Positions 18,601 to 25,873 of a DNA stretch of 64,000 nt are shown piece after piece. The notes under the pieces were generated by a model, which worked only from the letters and a program-made list of their open reading frames with translations, was not told where the DNA came from and did no database searches. Source of the stretch: Rhodospirillales bacterium 24-66-33 (lineage in GTDB: Bacteria; Pseudomonadota; Alphaproteobacteria; Reyranellales; Reyranellaceae); assembly GCA_002281855.1 (NCBI GenBank), contig NCHQ01000003.1:124001-188000 (forward strand). Reading direction: 5' to 3'. Both the position numbers and the translations under genes were made by a program. The first letter of the stretch is position 1; the number at the start of each line of letters is the position of its first letter.

Positions 18601-21600
18601 GTCAGGCCCGCGATTGCCGTCGTTCCGGCATTGTCGGTGCTGCCGCCCGTCTGCGTGAACAGCGCCCCCTTCAAGGTGCCGGCCGCGCCGACCGTGACGG
18701 TCGCGCCGGTGTTCACCAGGCCGGCACCGTTCATCTCCGCCGTGCCGCCCTTCACATCGAACGTACCGCCGGTGAGAAGCCCGCCAAGGCTGCTCGTGAA
18801 GGTGCCGCCGGTCACTGTCGTGCCGCCCGAGGTCTGCAGGAAGCCGGCCGTCGTCAGCGTACCGCTGCTCGTCAGCGTCCCGCCCGCCACCGTCGTCAGG
18901 CCCGCGATCGCCATCGCTCCGGCATTGTCGGTGCTGCCGCCCGTCTGCGTGAACAGCGTCCCCTTCAGCGTGCCGGCCGCGCCCACGTTCACCGCCGCGC
19001 CGGTGTTCACCAGGCCCAGCCCGTTCATCTCGGCGGTGCCGCCCGTGACGTCGAACGTGCCGCTGGCGAGTTCGCCGCCGAGGCTGCTCGTGAAGGTGCC
19101 GCCGGTCACCGTCGTGCCGCCGCCGGTCTGCAGGAAGCCGCCCGTCGTCAGCGTACCGCTGCTCGTCAGCGTGCCGCCCGCCACCGTGGTCAGGCCCGAT
19201 ACCGCCATCGTCCCGGCATTGTCGGTGCTGCCGCCCGTCTGCGTGAACAGCGTCCCCTTCAGCGTGCCGGCCGCGCCGACCGTCACGGCCGCGCCGGTGT
19301 TCACCAGGCCGAGACCGTTCATCTCCGCGGTGCCGCCCTTCACGTCGAACGTACCGCTGGCCAGTTCGCCGCCGATGCTGCTGGTGAAGGTCCCGCCGGT
19401 CACCGTCGTGCCGCCCGAGGTCTGCAGGAAGCCGCCCGTCGTGAGCGTGCCGCTGCTGGTCAGCGTACCACCCGCGACCGTCGTCAGGCCCGATACCGCC
19501 ATCGTTCCGGCATTGTCGGTGCTGCCGCCCGTCTGCGTGAACAGCGTGCCCTTCAGGGTGCCGGCCGCGCCCACGTTCACCGTCGCGCCGGTGTTCACCA
19601 GGCCCAGACCGTTCATCTCCGCGGTGCCGCCCTTCACGTCGAACGTACCGGCAGCGAGTTCGCCGCCGATGCTGCTGGTGAACGTGCCGCCCGTCACCGT
19701 CGTGCCGCCGCCGGTCTGCAGGAAGCCGGTGGTCGTCAGCGTACCGCTGCTCGTCAGCGTGCCGCCCGCGACCGTCGTCAGGCCCCCGATCGACATCGTT
19801 CCGGCATTGTCGGCGCTGCCGCCCGTCTGCGTGAACAGCGTGCCCTTCAAGGTGCCGCCCGCGCCCACCGTGACCGTCGCGCCCGTATTGACCAGGCCGA
19901 GACCGTTCATCTCGGCAGTACCGCCCTTTACGTCGAACGTGCCGCTGGCCAGTTCGCCGCCGATGCTGCTGGTGAAGGTCCCGCCGGTCACCGTCGTGCC
20001 GCCCGAGGTCTGCAGGAAGCCGCCCGTCGTCAGCGTGCCGCTGCTCGTCAGCGTGCCGCCCGCGACCGTGGTCAGGCCCCCGATTGACATCGTTCCGGCA
20101 TTGTCGGCGCTGCCGCCCGTCTGCGTGAACAGCGTGCCCTTCAAGGTGCCGCCCGCGCCCACGTTCACCGTCGCGCCGGTGTTCACAAGGCCGAGACCGT
20201 TCATCTCGGCAGTACCGCCCTTGACGTCGAACGTGCCGCCGGTGAGCCCGCCTCCGAGGCTGGCCGTAAACGTTCCGCCGGTTACCGTCGTGCTGCCGCC
20301 GGTCTGCGCGAAGGCGGTGGCCGTTACCGTCCCGCTGCTCGTCAGGCTGCCGCCGGCCTGCGTGAGCAGCAGCGCCGTCACGGTGCCGCCGTCCCCGATG
20401 TTGACCGTGGCACCCAGGTTGCTCAGTCCCGCCACGCCATTCGCCGCCACGGTGCCGCCCGTCACGTCGAACGTGCCGCTCGTCAGGGTCGCCGCCGTGT
20501 TTGTCGTGAACGTCCCGCCAGTCACCTTCGTAGCGCCCGCGACCTGGGCAAAGACGTCGGCCGTCACCGTCCCGCTGCTCGTCAGGCTGCCGGCCACCTG
20601 CGTGAGCAATGGCGTCGTCAGGGTGCCGCCGGCCCCGATGTTCACCGTGGCCCCCAGGTTGCTGAGACCCGCCACGCCATTCGCCGCGACGGTGCCACCC
20701 GTCACGTCGAACGTGCCGCTCGTCAGGGTCGCCGCCGTGTTTGTCGTGAACGTGCCGCCGGTCACCTTCGTGGCGCCTGCGACCTGGGCAAAGACGTCGG
20801 CCGTCACCGTCCCGCTGCTCGTCAGGCTGCCGCCCGTCTGCGTGAGAAGCGCCGTGGTCACGGTGCCGCCCGCGCCCACCGTGACGGTCGCGCCGAGGTT
20901 GCTGAGCCCTGCCACGCCGTTCGCCGCCACCGTGCCACCCGTCACGTCGAACGTGCCGCCCGTGAGAGCCGTCGCGGTGGTCGTCGTGAACGTCCCCCCC
21001 GACACCGTCGTGCTGCCGCCGGTCTGGGAGAAGGTGGTCGCGGTCAGGCTTCCGTTCGATACAGTGACGTCTGCGCCAAGATTGCTGAGCCCCACCAGGC
21101 CGTTCGCTGAGACAGTTCCGCCCTTTACGTCGAATGTGCCGCCCGTGAGGGCCGTCGCGGTGGTCGTCGTGAACGTCCCTCCCGACACCGTCGTGCTGCC
21201 GCCGGTCTGGGAGAAGGTGGTCGCGGTCAAGCCGCCGCCCGAAACGGTGAGGTCCGCGCCCGTATTGCTGAGACCCAGCAGACCGTTCGCCGCGACAGCG
21301 CCACCCTTCACGTCGAACGTACCGCCGGACAAGGTCGCGCCGTTGGACGTCGTGAACGTGCCCCCGGTCACCGTCGTGCTGCCGTCGCTCTGGGTAAACA
21401 GGCCGCTTACGCCCAGCGTCCCGCTGTTCGTCAGGCTGCCGCCGGAGACCGTGCCAATGCCCGACACCGTCAAGGTGCCGGCATTGTCGGTGCTGCCGCC
21501 GGACTGGGTGAACAGCGTCGCTTTCAGAGTGCCGGCCGCGGCCACGGCAAGGTCTGCGCCGCTGTTGGTCAGCCCCAGGCCGTTCGCCGTGACGGTGCCG

Positions 21601-22154
21601 CCGTTCACGTCGAACGTGCCGCCGGACAAGGTCGAGCCGAGGCTGGTCGTGAACGACCCCGTCGTCGTGACCGCGCCACCCGACTGGTTGAACGAGTTGC
21701 TGATCTTGACCGTGCCGGCGTTGGTTACCGTGCCAGCCGTCTGCTTGAACGAGCCGGTGACGTCGACCGTGCCGCTATTGTCCAGAATGCCCGTTCCGCT
21801 CAGCGTATAGGCAGTGCCGAGCGAGGAGAAAGCGTTGCCGACCGAGAGAGTCTTCCCGTTGGTGGAGAGCGTATTGCCGGTCTGCGAAAGAGTGCTGGAA
21901 GAGCCATTGGCGGAGAGAATGGCGTTGCGGGTCGACTCCCCGATCGCGGCCGCCTTACCGCCAATAATCGCATTGCTGGGGACGCCGTTGCTCCAGTTGG
22001 AGCCTGTCGACCAATCGGTACTGCCCGGATCCGGCTTCCAAGTGCTCTGCGCACTCGCCAACTGGGGAATCATGACGGCCGTGAGCGCCGAACCCACCAA
22101 CAAAGCGGCGCGATAGCCGCCAGACACAATCGCCGACGGCGCAGACTTCGTCAT
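15660..22154 (-). CDS. Giant repeat autotransporter (type Va secretion)
   Basis: 2164-residue surface protein. The layout is: signal peptide ending near residue 36 (IPQLASAQ); a Trp-rich start (WKPDPGSTDWSTGSNWSNG) usual for autotransporter passengers; a Gly/Thr-rich passenger with fifteen repeat units (residues 180-1522), each opening with a TFDV motif; an Asn/Gly-rich stretch (about 1523-1850); and a C-terminal beta-barrel of about 300 residues (from GPWVRIMYGSTN) ending in Phe (GLRKQF), as outer-membrane proteins do. The passenger looks like a beta-helix with no protease motif, so adhesion or biofilm roles are likeliest. The ATG at 22154 follows GAGAGAACT; an earlier in-frame start (22235) precedes the signal peptide. 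Long open frames on the opposite strand are artefacts of the repeats. Confidence 0.9.
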   Translation of the reverse strand: MTKSAPSAIVSGGYRAALLVGSALTAVMIPQLASAQSTWKPDPGSTDWSTGSNWSNGVPSNAIIGGKAAAIGESTRNAILSANGSSSTLSQTGNTLSTNGKTLSVGNAFSSLGTAYTLSGTGILDNSGTVDVTGSFKQTAGTVTNAGTVKISNSFNQSGGAVTTTGSFTTSLGSTLSGGTFDVNGGTVTANGLGLTNSGADLAVAAAGTLKATLFTQSGGSTDNAGTLTVSGIGTVSGGSLTNSGTLGVSGLFTQSDGSTTVTGGTFTTSNGATLSGGTFDVKGGAVAANGLLGLSNTGADLTVSGGGLTATTFSQTGGSTTVSGGTFTTTTATALTGGTFDVKGGTVSANGLVGLSNLGADVTVSNGSLTATTFSQTGGSTTVSGGTFTTTTATALTGGTFDVTGGTVAANGVAGLSNLGATVTVGAGGTVTTALLTQTGGSLTSSGTVTADVFAQVAGATKVTGGTFTTNTAATLTSGTFDVTGGTVAANGVAGLSNLGATVNIGAGGTLTTPLLTQVAGSLTSSGTVTADVFAQVAGATKVTGGTFTTNTAATLTSGTFDVTGGTVAANGVAGLSNLGATVNIGDGGTVTALLLTQAGGSLTSSGTVTATAFAQTGGSTTVTGGTFTASLGGGLTGGTFDVKGGTAEMNGLGLVNTGATVNVGAGGTLKGTLFTQTGGSADNAGTMSIGGLTTVAGGTLTSSGTLTTGGFLQTSGGTTVTGGTFTSSIGGELASGTFDVKGGTAEMNGLGLVNTGATVTVGAGGTLKGTLFTQTGGSADNAGTMSIGGLTTVAGGTLTSSGTLTTTGFLQTGGGTTVTGGTFTSSIGGELAAGTFDVKGGTAEMNGLGLVNTGATVNVGAAGTLKGTLFTQTGGSTDNAGTMAVSGLTTVAGGTLTSSGTLTTGGFLQTSGGTTVTGGTFTSSIGGELASGTFDVKGGTAEMNGLGLVNTGAAVTVGAAGTLKGTLFTQTGGSTDNAGTMAVSGLTTVAGGTLTSSGTLTTGGFLQTGGGTTVTGGTFTSSLGGELASGTFDVTGGTAEMNGLGLVNTGAAVNVGAAGTLKGTLFTQTGGSTDNAGAMAIAGLTTVAGGTLTSSGTLTTAGFLQTSGGTTVTGGTFTSSLGGLLTGGTFDVKGGTAEMNGAGLVNTGATVTVGAAGTLKGALFTQTGGSTDNAGTTAIAGLTTVAGGTLTTSGTLTTDTFLQTGGSTTVTGGTFTAASGAGLLGGTFDVKGGTASANGVGLINTGAAITVGAAGTLKATEFAQTGGSTDNAGTTAVSGLTTVAGGTLTSSGTLTTAGFVQTAGSTTVTGGTFTSSLGGELAAGTFDVKGGTAEMKGLGLVNTGATVTVGAAGTLKGTLFTQTGGSTDNAGTMAIGGLTKVAGGTLTSSGTLTTTTFLQTAGSTTVTGGTFTSSLGGELAAGTFDVKGGTAEMKGLGLVNTGAAVTVGAAGTLKGTLFTQTGGSTDNAGTMAIGGLTKVAGGTLTSSGTLTTAGFTQTNGSTKVTGGTFTAQNGATVSGGSVDVTGGTFKVGGAGLTNGAIINVGAGGILDSQAGGINNLAGGTLTNFGTVFDALNNAGSVSNAGVYNGDVATNTGTIANNLGGTWNGKVITNASLITNAGTWNGAVDSNSGTINNTGTWNALGGNIVNNGGGTFNNFNGTVTGVNTLTNNGVLTYTGSNNTFNVASFINSGTISSNTTVTPASAHRMTITGGLGGTGVINTSVDTNGTSRLTVNGVSSGAQTMTFTNVSPGGALPVYSAPQTVLALNGGGTLSVTNTGIVSSLSSGLINNYLVQSGSGQNATLQSVFNSGPIAGVAGGLSSMLTSLNAGFFQGESPIVSRPNTPQRDQINGGPWVRIMYGSTNTNLGSTTYGLGSPAAGNSQGTTTFSGVQVGADFGMFNISDSQWNVIVGVFGGYANLNTNSNFTTPLPGGATSSTNTGISMEVPYVAAYANLSKGSFSADVDVRYDQYNGTVRSFSGDLAGGAAGGYLLAPNTPLNGRGVTVNAKLANRFDFAERYYVEPLLGFTWGTYNFDSVAFNPALAGTSGSIGFQPITSLLGRAGASVGATFEATPTIQLGPFLQAAVWNEFAAPVQSTATINNGGSAYTFQTSSDRVGTFGQVAAGLNFKLTEQDFLGFVRGDYRFGGQFSGASFNIGLRKQF
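17589..20234 (-). repeat. Nine tandem 294-bp units in the autotransporter passenger
   Basis: Codons 641-1522 consist of nine consecutive units of exactly 98 codons, each opening with TFDV and containing VNTG, LFTQTGGS, LTTVAGGTLTSSGTL and TVTGGTFT. Neighbouring units differ at few positions even in DNA. Exact unit length and high similarity suggest expansion and contraction by recombination, so copy number may vary between strains. Confidence 0.92.
20235..21617 (-). repeat. Variant-length passenger repeats (99, 61, 61, 80, 80, 80 codons)
   Basis: The six units before the regular array have the same TFDV opening but different lengths: codons 180-278 (99), then two of 61 codons, then three of 80. 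The shorter units lack the inner TDNAGT...TVAGGTLT part. They look like deletion derivatives of the 98-codon unit and mark an older or slower-evolving end of the array. Confidence 0.85.
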
Positions 22155-22503
22155 AGTTCTCTCACTCCCCAACACGCCCGGCAACAGAACCGCGACACGG
22201 TACAAGTTCGCAGCATTCAATCGTTTCAAACTCAAACCTACTCAACCCCAAAGATCAATACGCTGTCAAGATTCAATCTATGGTGGCTTCACATCGATTG
22301 GCGGCATTTGGGAAGTGATGTCCGGAGGATCCTGTCGGACACGGCGACGAGAGTCGCAAGACGCTGGAGGAGCAAGGGCGTCAGTGAAAGTAATTCGCAC
22401 ATGATCGGCTGCATCGCCAGCAAGGCAGCGACTTTTTTTTCAAGCCTACTGCCCGAATTTCGCCCGTCATGACGTTGCGATGGGTGTCAACCGGCCCCAT
22501 CGC
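22155..22503. other. 349-base gap upstream of the autotransporter gene
   Basis: This holds the leader of the autotransporter and the 3' flank of dsbB. On the minus strand a TTGACA hexamer (22264-22269), 110 bases before the start codon, could be a -35 element, but I see no convincing -10. On the plus strand GCTGC (22408-22412) and GCAGC (22425-22429) pair just before a run of eight Ts (22433-22440), a weak terminator-like shape with no plus-strand gene before it. No ORF is credible here. Confidence 0.5.
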
Positions 22504-23079
22504 CTATGTGAGGAGCCGATATCCCGACGTGTGGCATTCGCCGAGGCCACATTGGAGCACCACCGAAGCAAAGTTGATGGCGCAAATCAGCACGACGTAG
22601 AATTCCAGAAGGCGCGTCGCGCGGACGAGCGGCAGCCGTGCGGCTTCCGGAGGAACGCGTGGTCCTCCAAAGAGCGTGAGCCGAAGCGACAGCGCCAGCA
22701 GCAGGGCTACTCCGATCAAGACCGACCAGACCGGCATGTGAAGCCCGAATACCGCGGTGCCGATATAGGCGTGACCGGGGCGTGGAACGAGGTCCAGCAA
22801 GCTCTGCCTCGCCGCAATGACCAGCAGCAGCACGGCAAAGAGCAGGGCTATGCCGCCGCCCCGCTCCGATTCACGCGCCCGGAGTTGATGAAGCAGCCCG
22901 AAGCAGCAGCCGAACGTGGCAACTCGCTGGAGCAGGCAGAGCGGGCACGGAATCTCGCCAAAGGCAAACTGCATGAGCAGCGCGGCGGTCAGGATCCCCG
23001 ACAAAATCACCGTCAGAAGCAGCAAGATGAGCCGATCCAACATGACCAGGGTGGAAGCCTCGATGCGCAGCCCGCGCAT
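22504..23079 (-). CDS. dsbB: Disulfide bond formation protein B family (DsbB-like)
   Basis: 191-residue inner-membrane protein with about five hydrophobic segments. The redox motif CPLC after TM1 (GEIPCPLCLLQR, about residue 44) is the DsbB quinone-linked pair. The second periplasmic loop, where E. coli DsbB has Cys104/Cys130, holds no cysteine (RPGHAYIGTAVFGLHM); instead a CGLGEC pair sits at the C-terminus after the last segment. This variant layout occurs in a DsbB subgroup that travels with a DUF5993 protein, as here. The start codon directly follows the upstream stop (TGAATG). A later start at MLDRL is possible. Confidence 0.85.
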   Translation of the reverse strand: MRGLRIEASTLVMLDRLILLLLTVILSGILTAALLMQFAFGEIPCPLCLLQRVATFGCCFGLLHQLRARESERGGGIALLFAVLLLVIAARQSLLDLVPRPGHAYIGTAVFGLHMPVWSVLIGVALLLALSLRLTLFGGPRVPPEAARLPLVRATRLLEFYVVLICAINFASVVLQCGLGECHTSGYRLLT

Positions 23080-23286
23080 TCAGGTGCTTCCCGCAGGGGC
23101 AGTGTGTCTCAACTCGACCTGCAGCCAGGGCATGCGGAAGCCATAGTTGGGGCTGTAGATCTCCCAGAGGAAGATTCCGAGGACCATGATGAACGACAGG
23201 AAGAGACAGGCCATCGCCGGTCGCGGCAGATTCGAAAGACGGAGCACGAACGCCGCCAACAGGAAAGCGAAAGTGATCGTCATCAT
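23080..23286 (-). CDS. Small DUF5993-type membrane protein
   Basis: 68-residue protein with two hydrophobic segments (MMTITFAFLLAAFVLRL and ACLFLSFIMVLGIFLWEIY) and a short polar tail. Size, MMTITF start and position directly before a DsbB-like gene match the DUF5993 family. Its stop abuts the dsbB start, so the two are translated together and probably act together in the membrane. Function is unknown. It lies 39 bases after the carboxylase alpha subunit, possibly on the same transcript. Confidence 0.75.
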   Translation of the reverse strand: MMTITFAFLLAAFVLRLSNLPRPAMACLFLSFIMVLGIFLWEIYSPNYGFRMPWLQVELRHTAPAGST

Positions 23287-23325
23287 CGGAAAGACCGCCC
23301 CGCCGAGCGAGATCTCATGGGGCGC

Positions 23326-25332
23326 TTATTCGAACTCGACCAACTCGGCGCCCTCCGGCACCTGCTCGCCCACCGCGTAGCGAAGGCTCTTCACCGTCCC
23401 GTCGGCCGGGGCGGCCAGCGTGTGCTCCATCTTCATGGCTTCGAGCACCAGCAGCGCCTGGCCCTTGCTCACCGTGTCGCCGGCCTTGACCCGCAGGTCG
23501 ATGATCTTGCCCGGCAGCGGCGCACGGACCACGGCATCGGCCGAGGCCGTCGCCTCGTACTGCGTGACGTCGAGCGGATCGACCAGTCGCAGGCGGTTAC
23601 TGCCCTCGCCCATGAACAGCGTGTAGTCGATGCCGCCGTCGAGGGCGGTGCGCCGCACGACCGTGGCCACGAAAGAGTCCTGGCCCAACCCGATCGACAG
23701 GCGCCCGTCTTCGAGCCGCTCGACCCGCGCCTCGAGCGCGCCTTCGGGCAGCTCCAGCCGCACGCCGCCGCCGCGCAGGCGCCGCGCGATCACCACGACC
23801 TCGCGCTCGCCGTCCTTCCACCGCACTTCCTCATGCCCCTCGTCGAGCAGGCGGAAGCCGTTCTGCTGGTTCCACGGCGACCACGGGTCGCCAGCCGCCG
23901 GCTGGCCCGCGTCCTGCCATTCGAGCAGGCGCGCCAGGGTGGCCACGGCGAAGGCACGGTCGCCGGCCGGCGCCGGCTTAGCGAACAGGGTCGCGCGATG
24001 GCGCTCGATGAAGCCGGTATCGACCTCGCCGCCGACAAAGGCGGGATGCGAGCACAGCGCCTTGAGCAGCAACGAGTTGGTCGTGACGCCCACCACTTCG
24101 GTTTCGCCCATCAGCGCCGCCATGCGCCGCAGCGCCGACGTGCGATCGCGGTCGTGCACGATCACCTTGGCAATCATCGGATCGTAGAACGGCGTCACCG
24201 TATCGCCCTGGCGCACGCCGGTATCGACGCGGACATGCGCGCCCTCTTCCGGCAGCTTCAGGTGCACCAGCGTACCCGTCGAGGGCAGGAAGTTCCGCGC
24301 CGGGTCCTCGGCATAGAGGCGAACCTCGACGGCATGCCCGTCGATGCGCAGTTCGTCCTGCGACAGCGGCATCTTCCCACCGGCCGCCACGATGAGCTGC
24401 CATTCGACCAGGTCCTGGCCGGTGATGGCTTCGGTCACCGGATGCTCGACCTGCAGCCGGGTGTTCATCTCCATGAAGAAGAAGGTGCCGTCCTGGTCGG
24501 CGATGAACTCGACCGTGCCAGCGCCCTGGTAGCCGATAGCCTTGGCCGCCGCGACCGCCGCCTCGCCCATCTGCTTGCGCCGCGCCGGGTCCATGTTCGG
24601 CGCCGGCGCCTCCTCGATCACCTTTTGGTGGCGGCGCTGGATCGAGCAGTCGCGCTCGAACAGATAGAGGCAGTTCCCCTGCCCGTCGGCGAAGACCTGG
24701 ATCTCGATGTGGCGCGGCCGCGTCAGGTACTTCTCGACCAGCACATGGTCGTCGGCAAAGGAGGCCTTGGCCTCGCGCTTGGCCCCTGCCAGCGCATCGG
24801 CGAATTTCCCGGCGCTTTCGACCACGCGCATGCCCTTGCCGCCGCCGCCGGCCGACGCCTTGATCAGCACCGGAAAGCCGATCTTCGCGGCCTCGCTGGC
24901 CAGCAGCTCCGGCGACTGGTCGTCGCCGTGATAGCCCGGCACCAGCGGCACCCTGGCCTTCTCCATGATCTTCTTGGCTTCGCTCTTCGAGCCCATGGCC
25001 CGGATCGAGGCCGCCGGCGGCCCGATGAACACGATGCCCGCCGCGGCGCAGGCGTCGGCGAAGCCGGCATTCTCGGAGAGGAACCCGTAGCCCGGATGGA
25101 TCGCCTGCGCGCCGGTCCGCTTGGCCGCGTCGATGATCCGGTCCGCGACGAGATAGCTCTCGCGCGCCGCCGAGGGGCCGATATGGACGGCCTCATCAGC
25201 CATCGCGACATGGCGCGCGGTGCGGTCGGCATCGGAATAGACCGCCACTGTCTTGATGCCGAGCCGCTTCGCCGTCTTGATGACCCGGCAGGCGATCTCG
25301 CCACGATTGGCGATCAGGATCTTGGAGAACAT
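23326..25332 (-). CDS. liuD: Methylcrotonoyl-CoA carboxylase subunit alpha (biotin carboxylase/BCCP)
   Basis: 668-residue biotin-dependent acyl-CoA carboxylase subunit. The biotin carboxylase domain (1-450) shows MFSKILIANRGEIA, the ATP loop ASAGGGGKGM, FERDCSIQRRHQKVIEEAP and FMEMNTRLQVEHPVTE. A middle domain binds the beta subunit, and the BCCP domain has the biotinyl lysine in EAMKMEHT (Lys634). The sequence type also fits propionyl-CoA carboxylase; MCC is preferred because the MCC-type beta subunit and an enoyl-CoA hydratase are in the same run of genes. The ATG at 25332 is preceded by GAGGGCAAGTAGC; the frame is open 14 codons further up. Confidence 0.9.
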   Translation of the reverse strand: MFSKILIANRGEIACRVIKTAKRLGIKTVAVYSDADRTARHVAMADEAVHIGPSAARESYLVADRIIDAAKRTGAQAIHPGYGFLSENAGFADACAAAGIVFIGPPAASIRAMGSKSEAKKIMEKARVPLVPGYHGDDQSPELLASEAAKIGFPVLIKASAGGGGKGMRVVESAGKFADALAGAKREAKASFADDHVLVEKYLTRPRHIEIQVFADGQGNCLYLFERDCSIQRRHQKVIEEAPAPNMDPARRKQMGEAAVAAAKAIGYQGAGTVEFIADQDGTFFFMEMNTRLQVEHPVTEAITGQDLVEWQLIVAAGGKMPLSQDELRIDGHAVEVRLYAEDPARNFLPSTGTLVHLKLPEEGAHVRVDTGVRQGDTVTPFYDPMIAKVIVHDRDRTSALRRMAALMGETEVVGVTTNSLLLKALCSHPAFVGGEVDTGFIERHRATLFAKPAPAGDRAFAVATLARLLEWQDAGQPAAGDPWSPWNQQNGFRLLDEGHEEVRWKDGEREVVVIARRLRGGGVRLELPEGALEARVERLEDGRLSIGLGQDSFVATVVRRTALDGGIDYTLFMGEGSNRLRLVDPLDVTQYEATASADAVVRAPLPGKIIDLRVKAGDTVSKGQALLVLEAMKMEHTLAAPADGTVKSLRYAVGEQVPEGAELVEFE

Positions 25333-25333
25333 G

Positions 25334-25873
25334 CTACTTGCCCTCAGCGAGAAATTGGTCGCAAGGCGCATCAATCCAGCGCCGGTTATCAGTCATCTTC
25401 AGGACCAATTCACCATCGATCCAATAGCGATCTGTCGTCTTGCCGGTATCGATGAATGTCTTGAGACCAGGACGCGCGCACGCCGCCCTTCCGCCATCCT
25501 CGAATTGTTTGGCCTGGCGCGGCAACCATCGCTCAAACGCCAGTGAGCCCATGGCTTTCTTGGGAAAGAACGACAATTCCGGCGCATAGTCGCGTTCAAC
25601 CGCAAGCGCCAACACCGAGCCGGGCACGACGCAGCGGTTATACCGCTCATCAAGCGCGTCGATAACGCGGATCCATCTCTCGGGGTCGCCGACGTGACAA
25701 CCATGGCCCGCGACATAGGCCGACGTGACGAGCCTCGCGACTTCCTCAACAAATATCAAAGCTCTGTCCGCCGATTCCTGCTCGTCGCTGCTTTGCGCGC
25801 ACGCCACATGGCCAAACGGCAACAGAGCACAGAGCAGAACGATCACGCGCACGGGAGCCTTCGCGGGCACCAT
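25334..25873 (-). CDS. Secreted cysteine-containing protein of unknown function
   Basis: 179-residue protein not recognised as a known family. A signal peptide is clear (RVIVLLCALLPFGHVACAQ). The mature part has four cysteines, in GHGCHVGDPERW, NRCVVPGSV, AACARPGL and DAPCDQF, enough for two disulfides, and hydrophilic sequence between them with a basic PKK in the middle and an LKMTDNRRW near the end. Its ATG overlaps the hydratase stop by one base (TGATG), and its stop ends one base before the carboxylase start codon, so it is locked inside the acyl-CoA operon, although periplasmic location makes a direct role in that pathway unlikely. The CDS is well supported; no function is proposed. Confidence 0.75.
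   Translation of the reverse strand: MVPAKAPVRVIVLLCALLPFGHVACAQSSDEQESADRALIFVEEVARLVTSAYVAGHGCHVGDPERWIRVIDALDERYNRCVVPGSVLALAVERDYAPELSFFPKKAMGSLAFERWLPRQAKQFEDGGRAACARPGLKTFIDTGKTTDRYWIDGELVLKMTDNRRWIDAPCDQFLAEGK

Noticed and set aside
18400..21810. 1136-codon open frame on the plus strand opposite the autotransporter repeats
   Set aside because: It is the mirror of the tandem repeat: a monotonous Val/Pro/Ser pattern with the same 98-residue period, no ribosome site, and the minus frame has signal peptide and beta-barrel.
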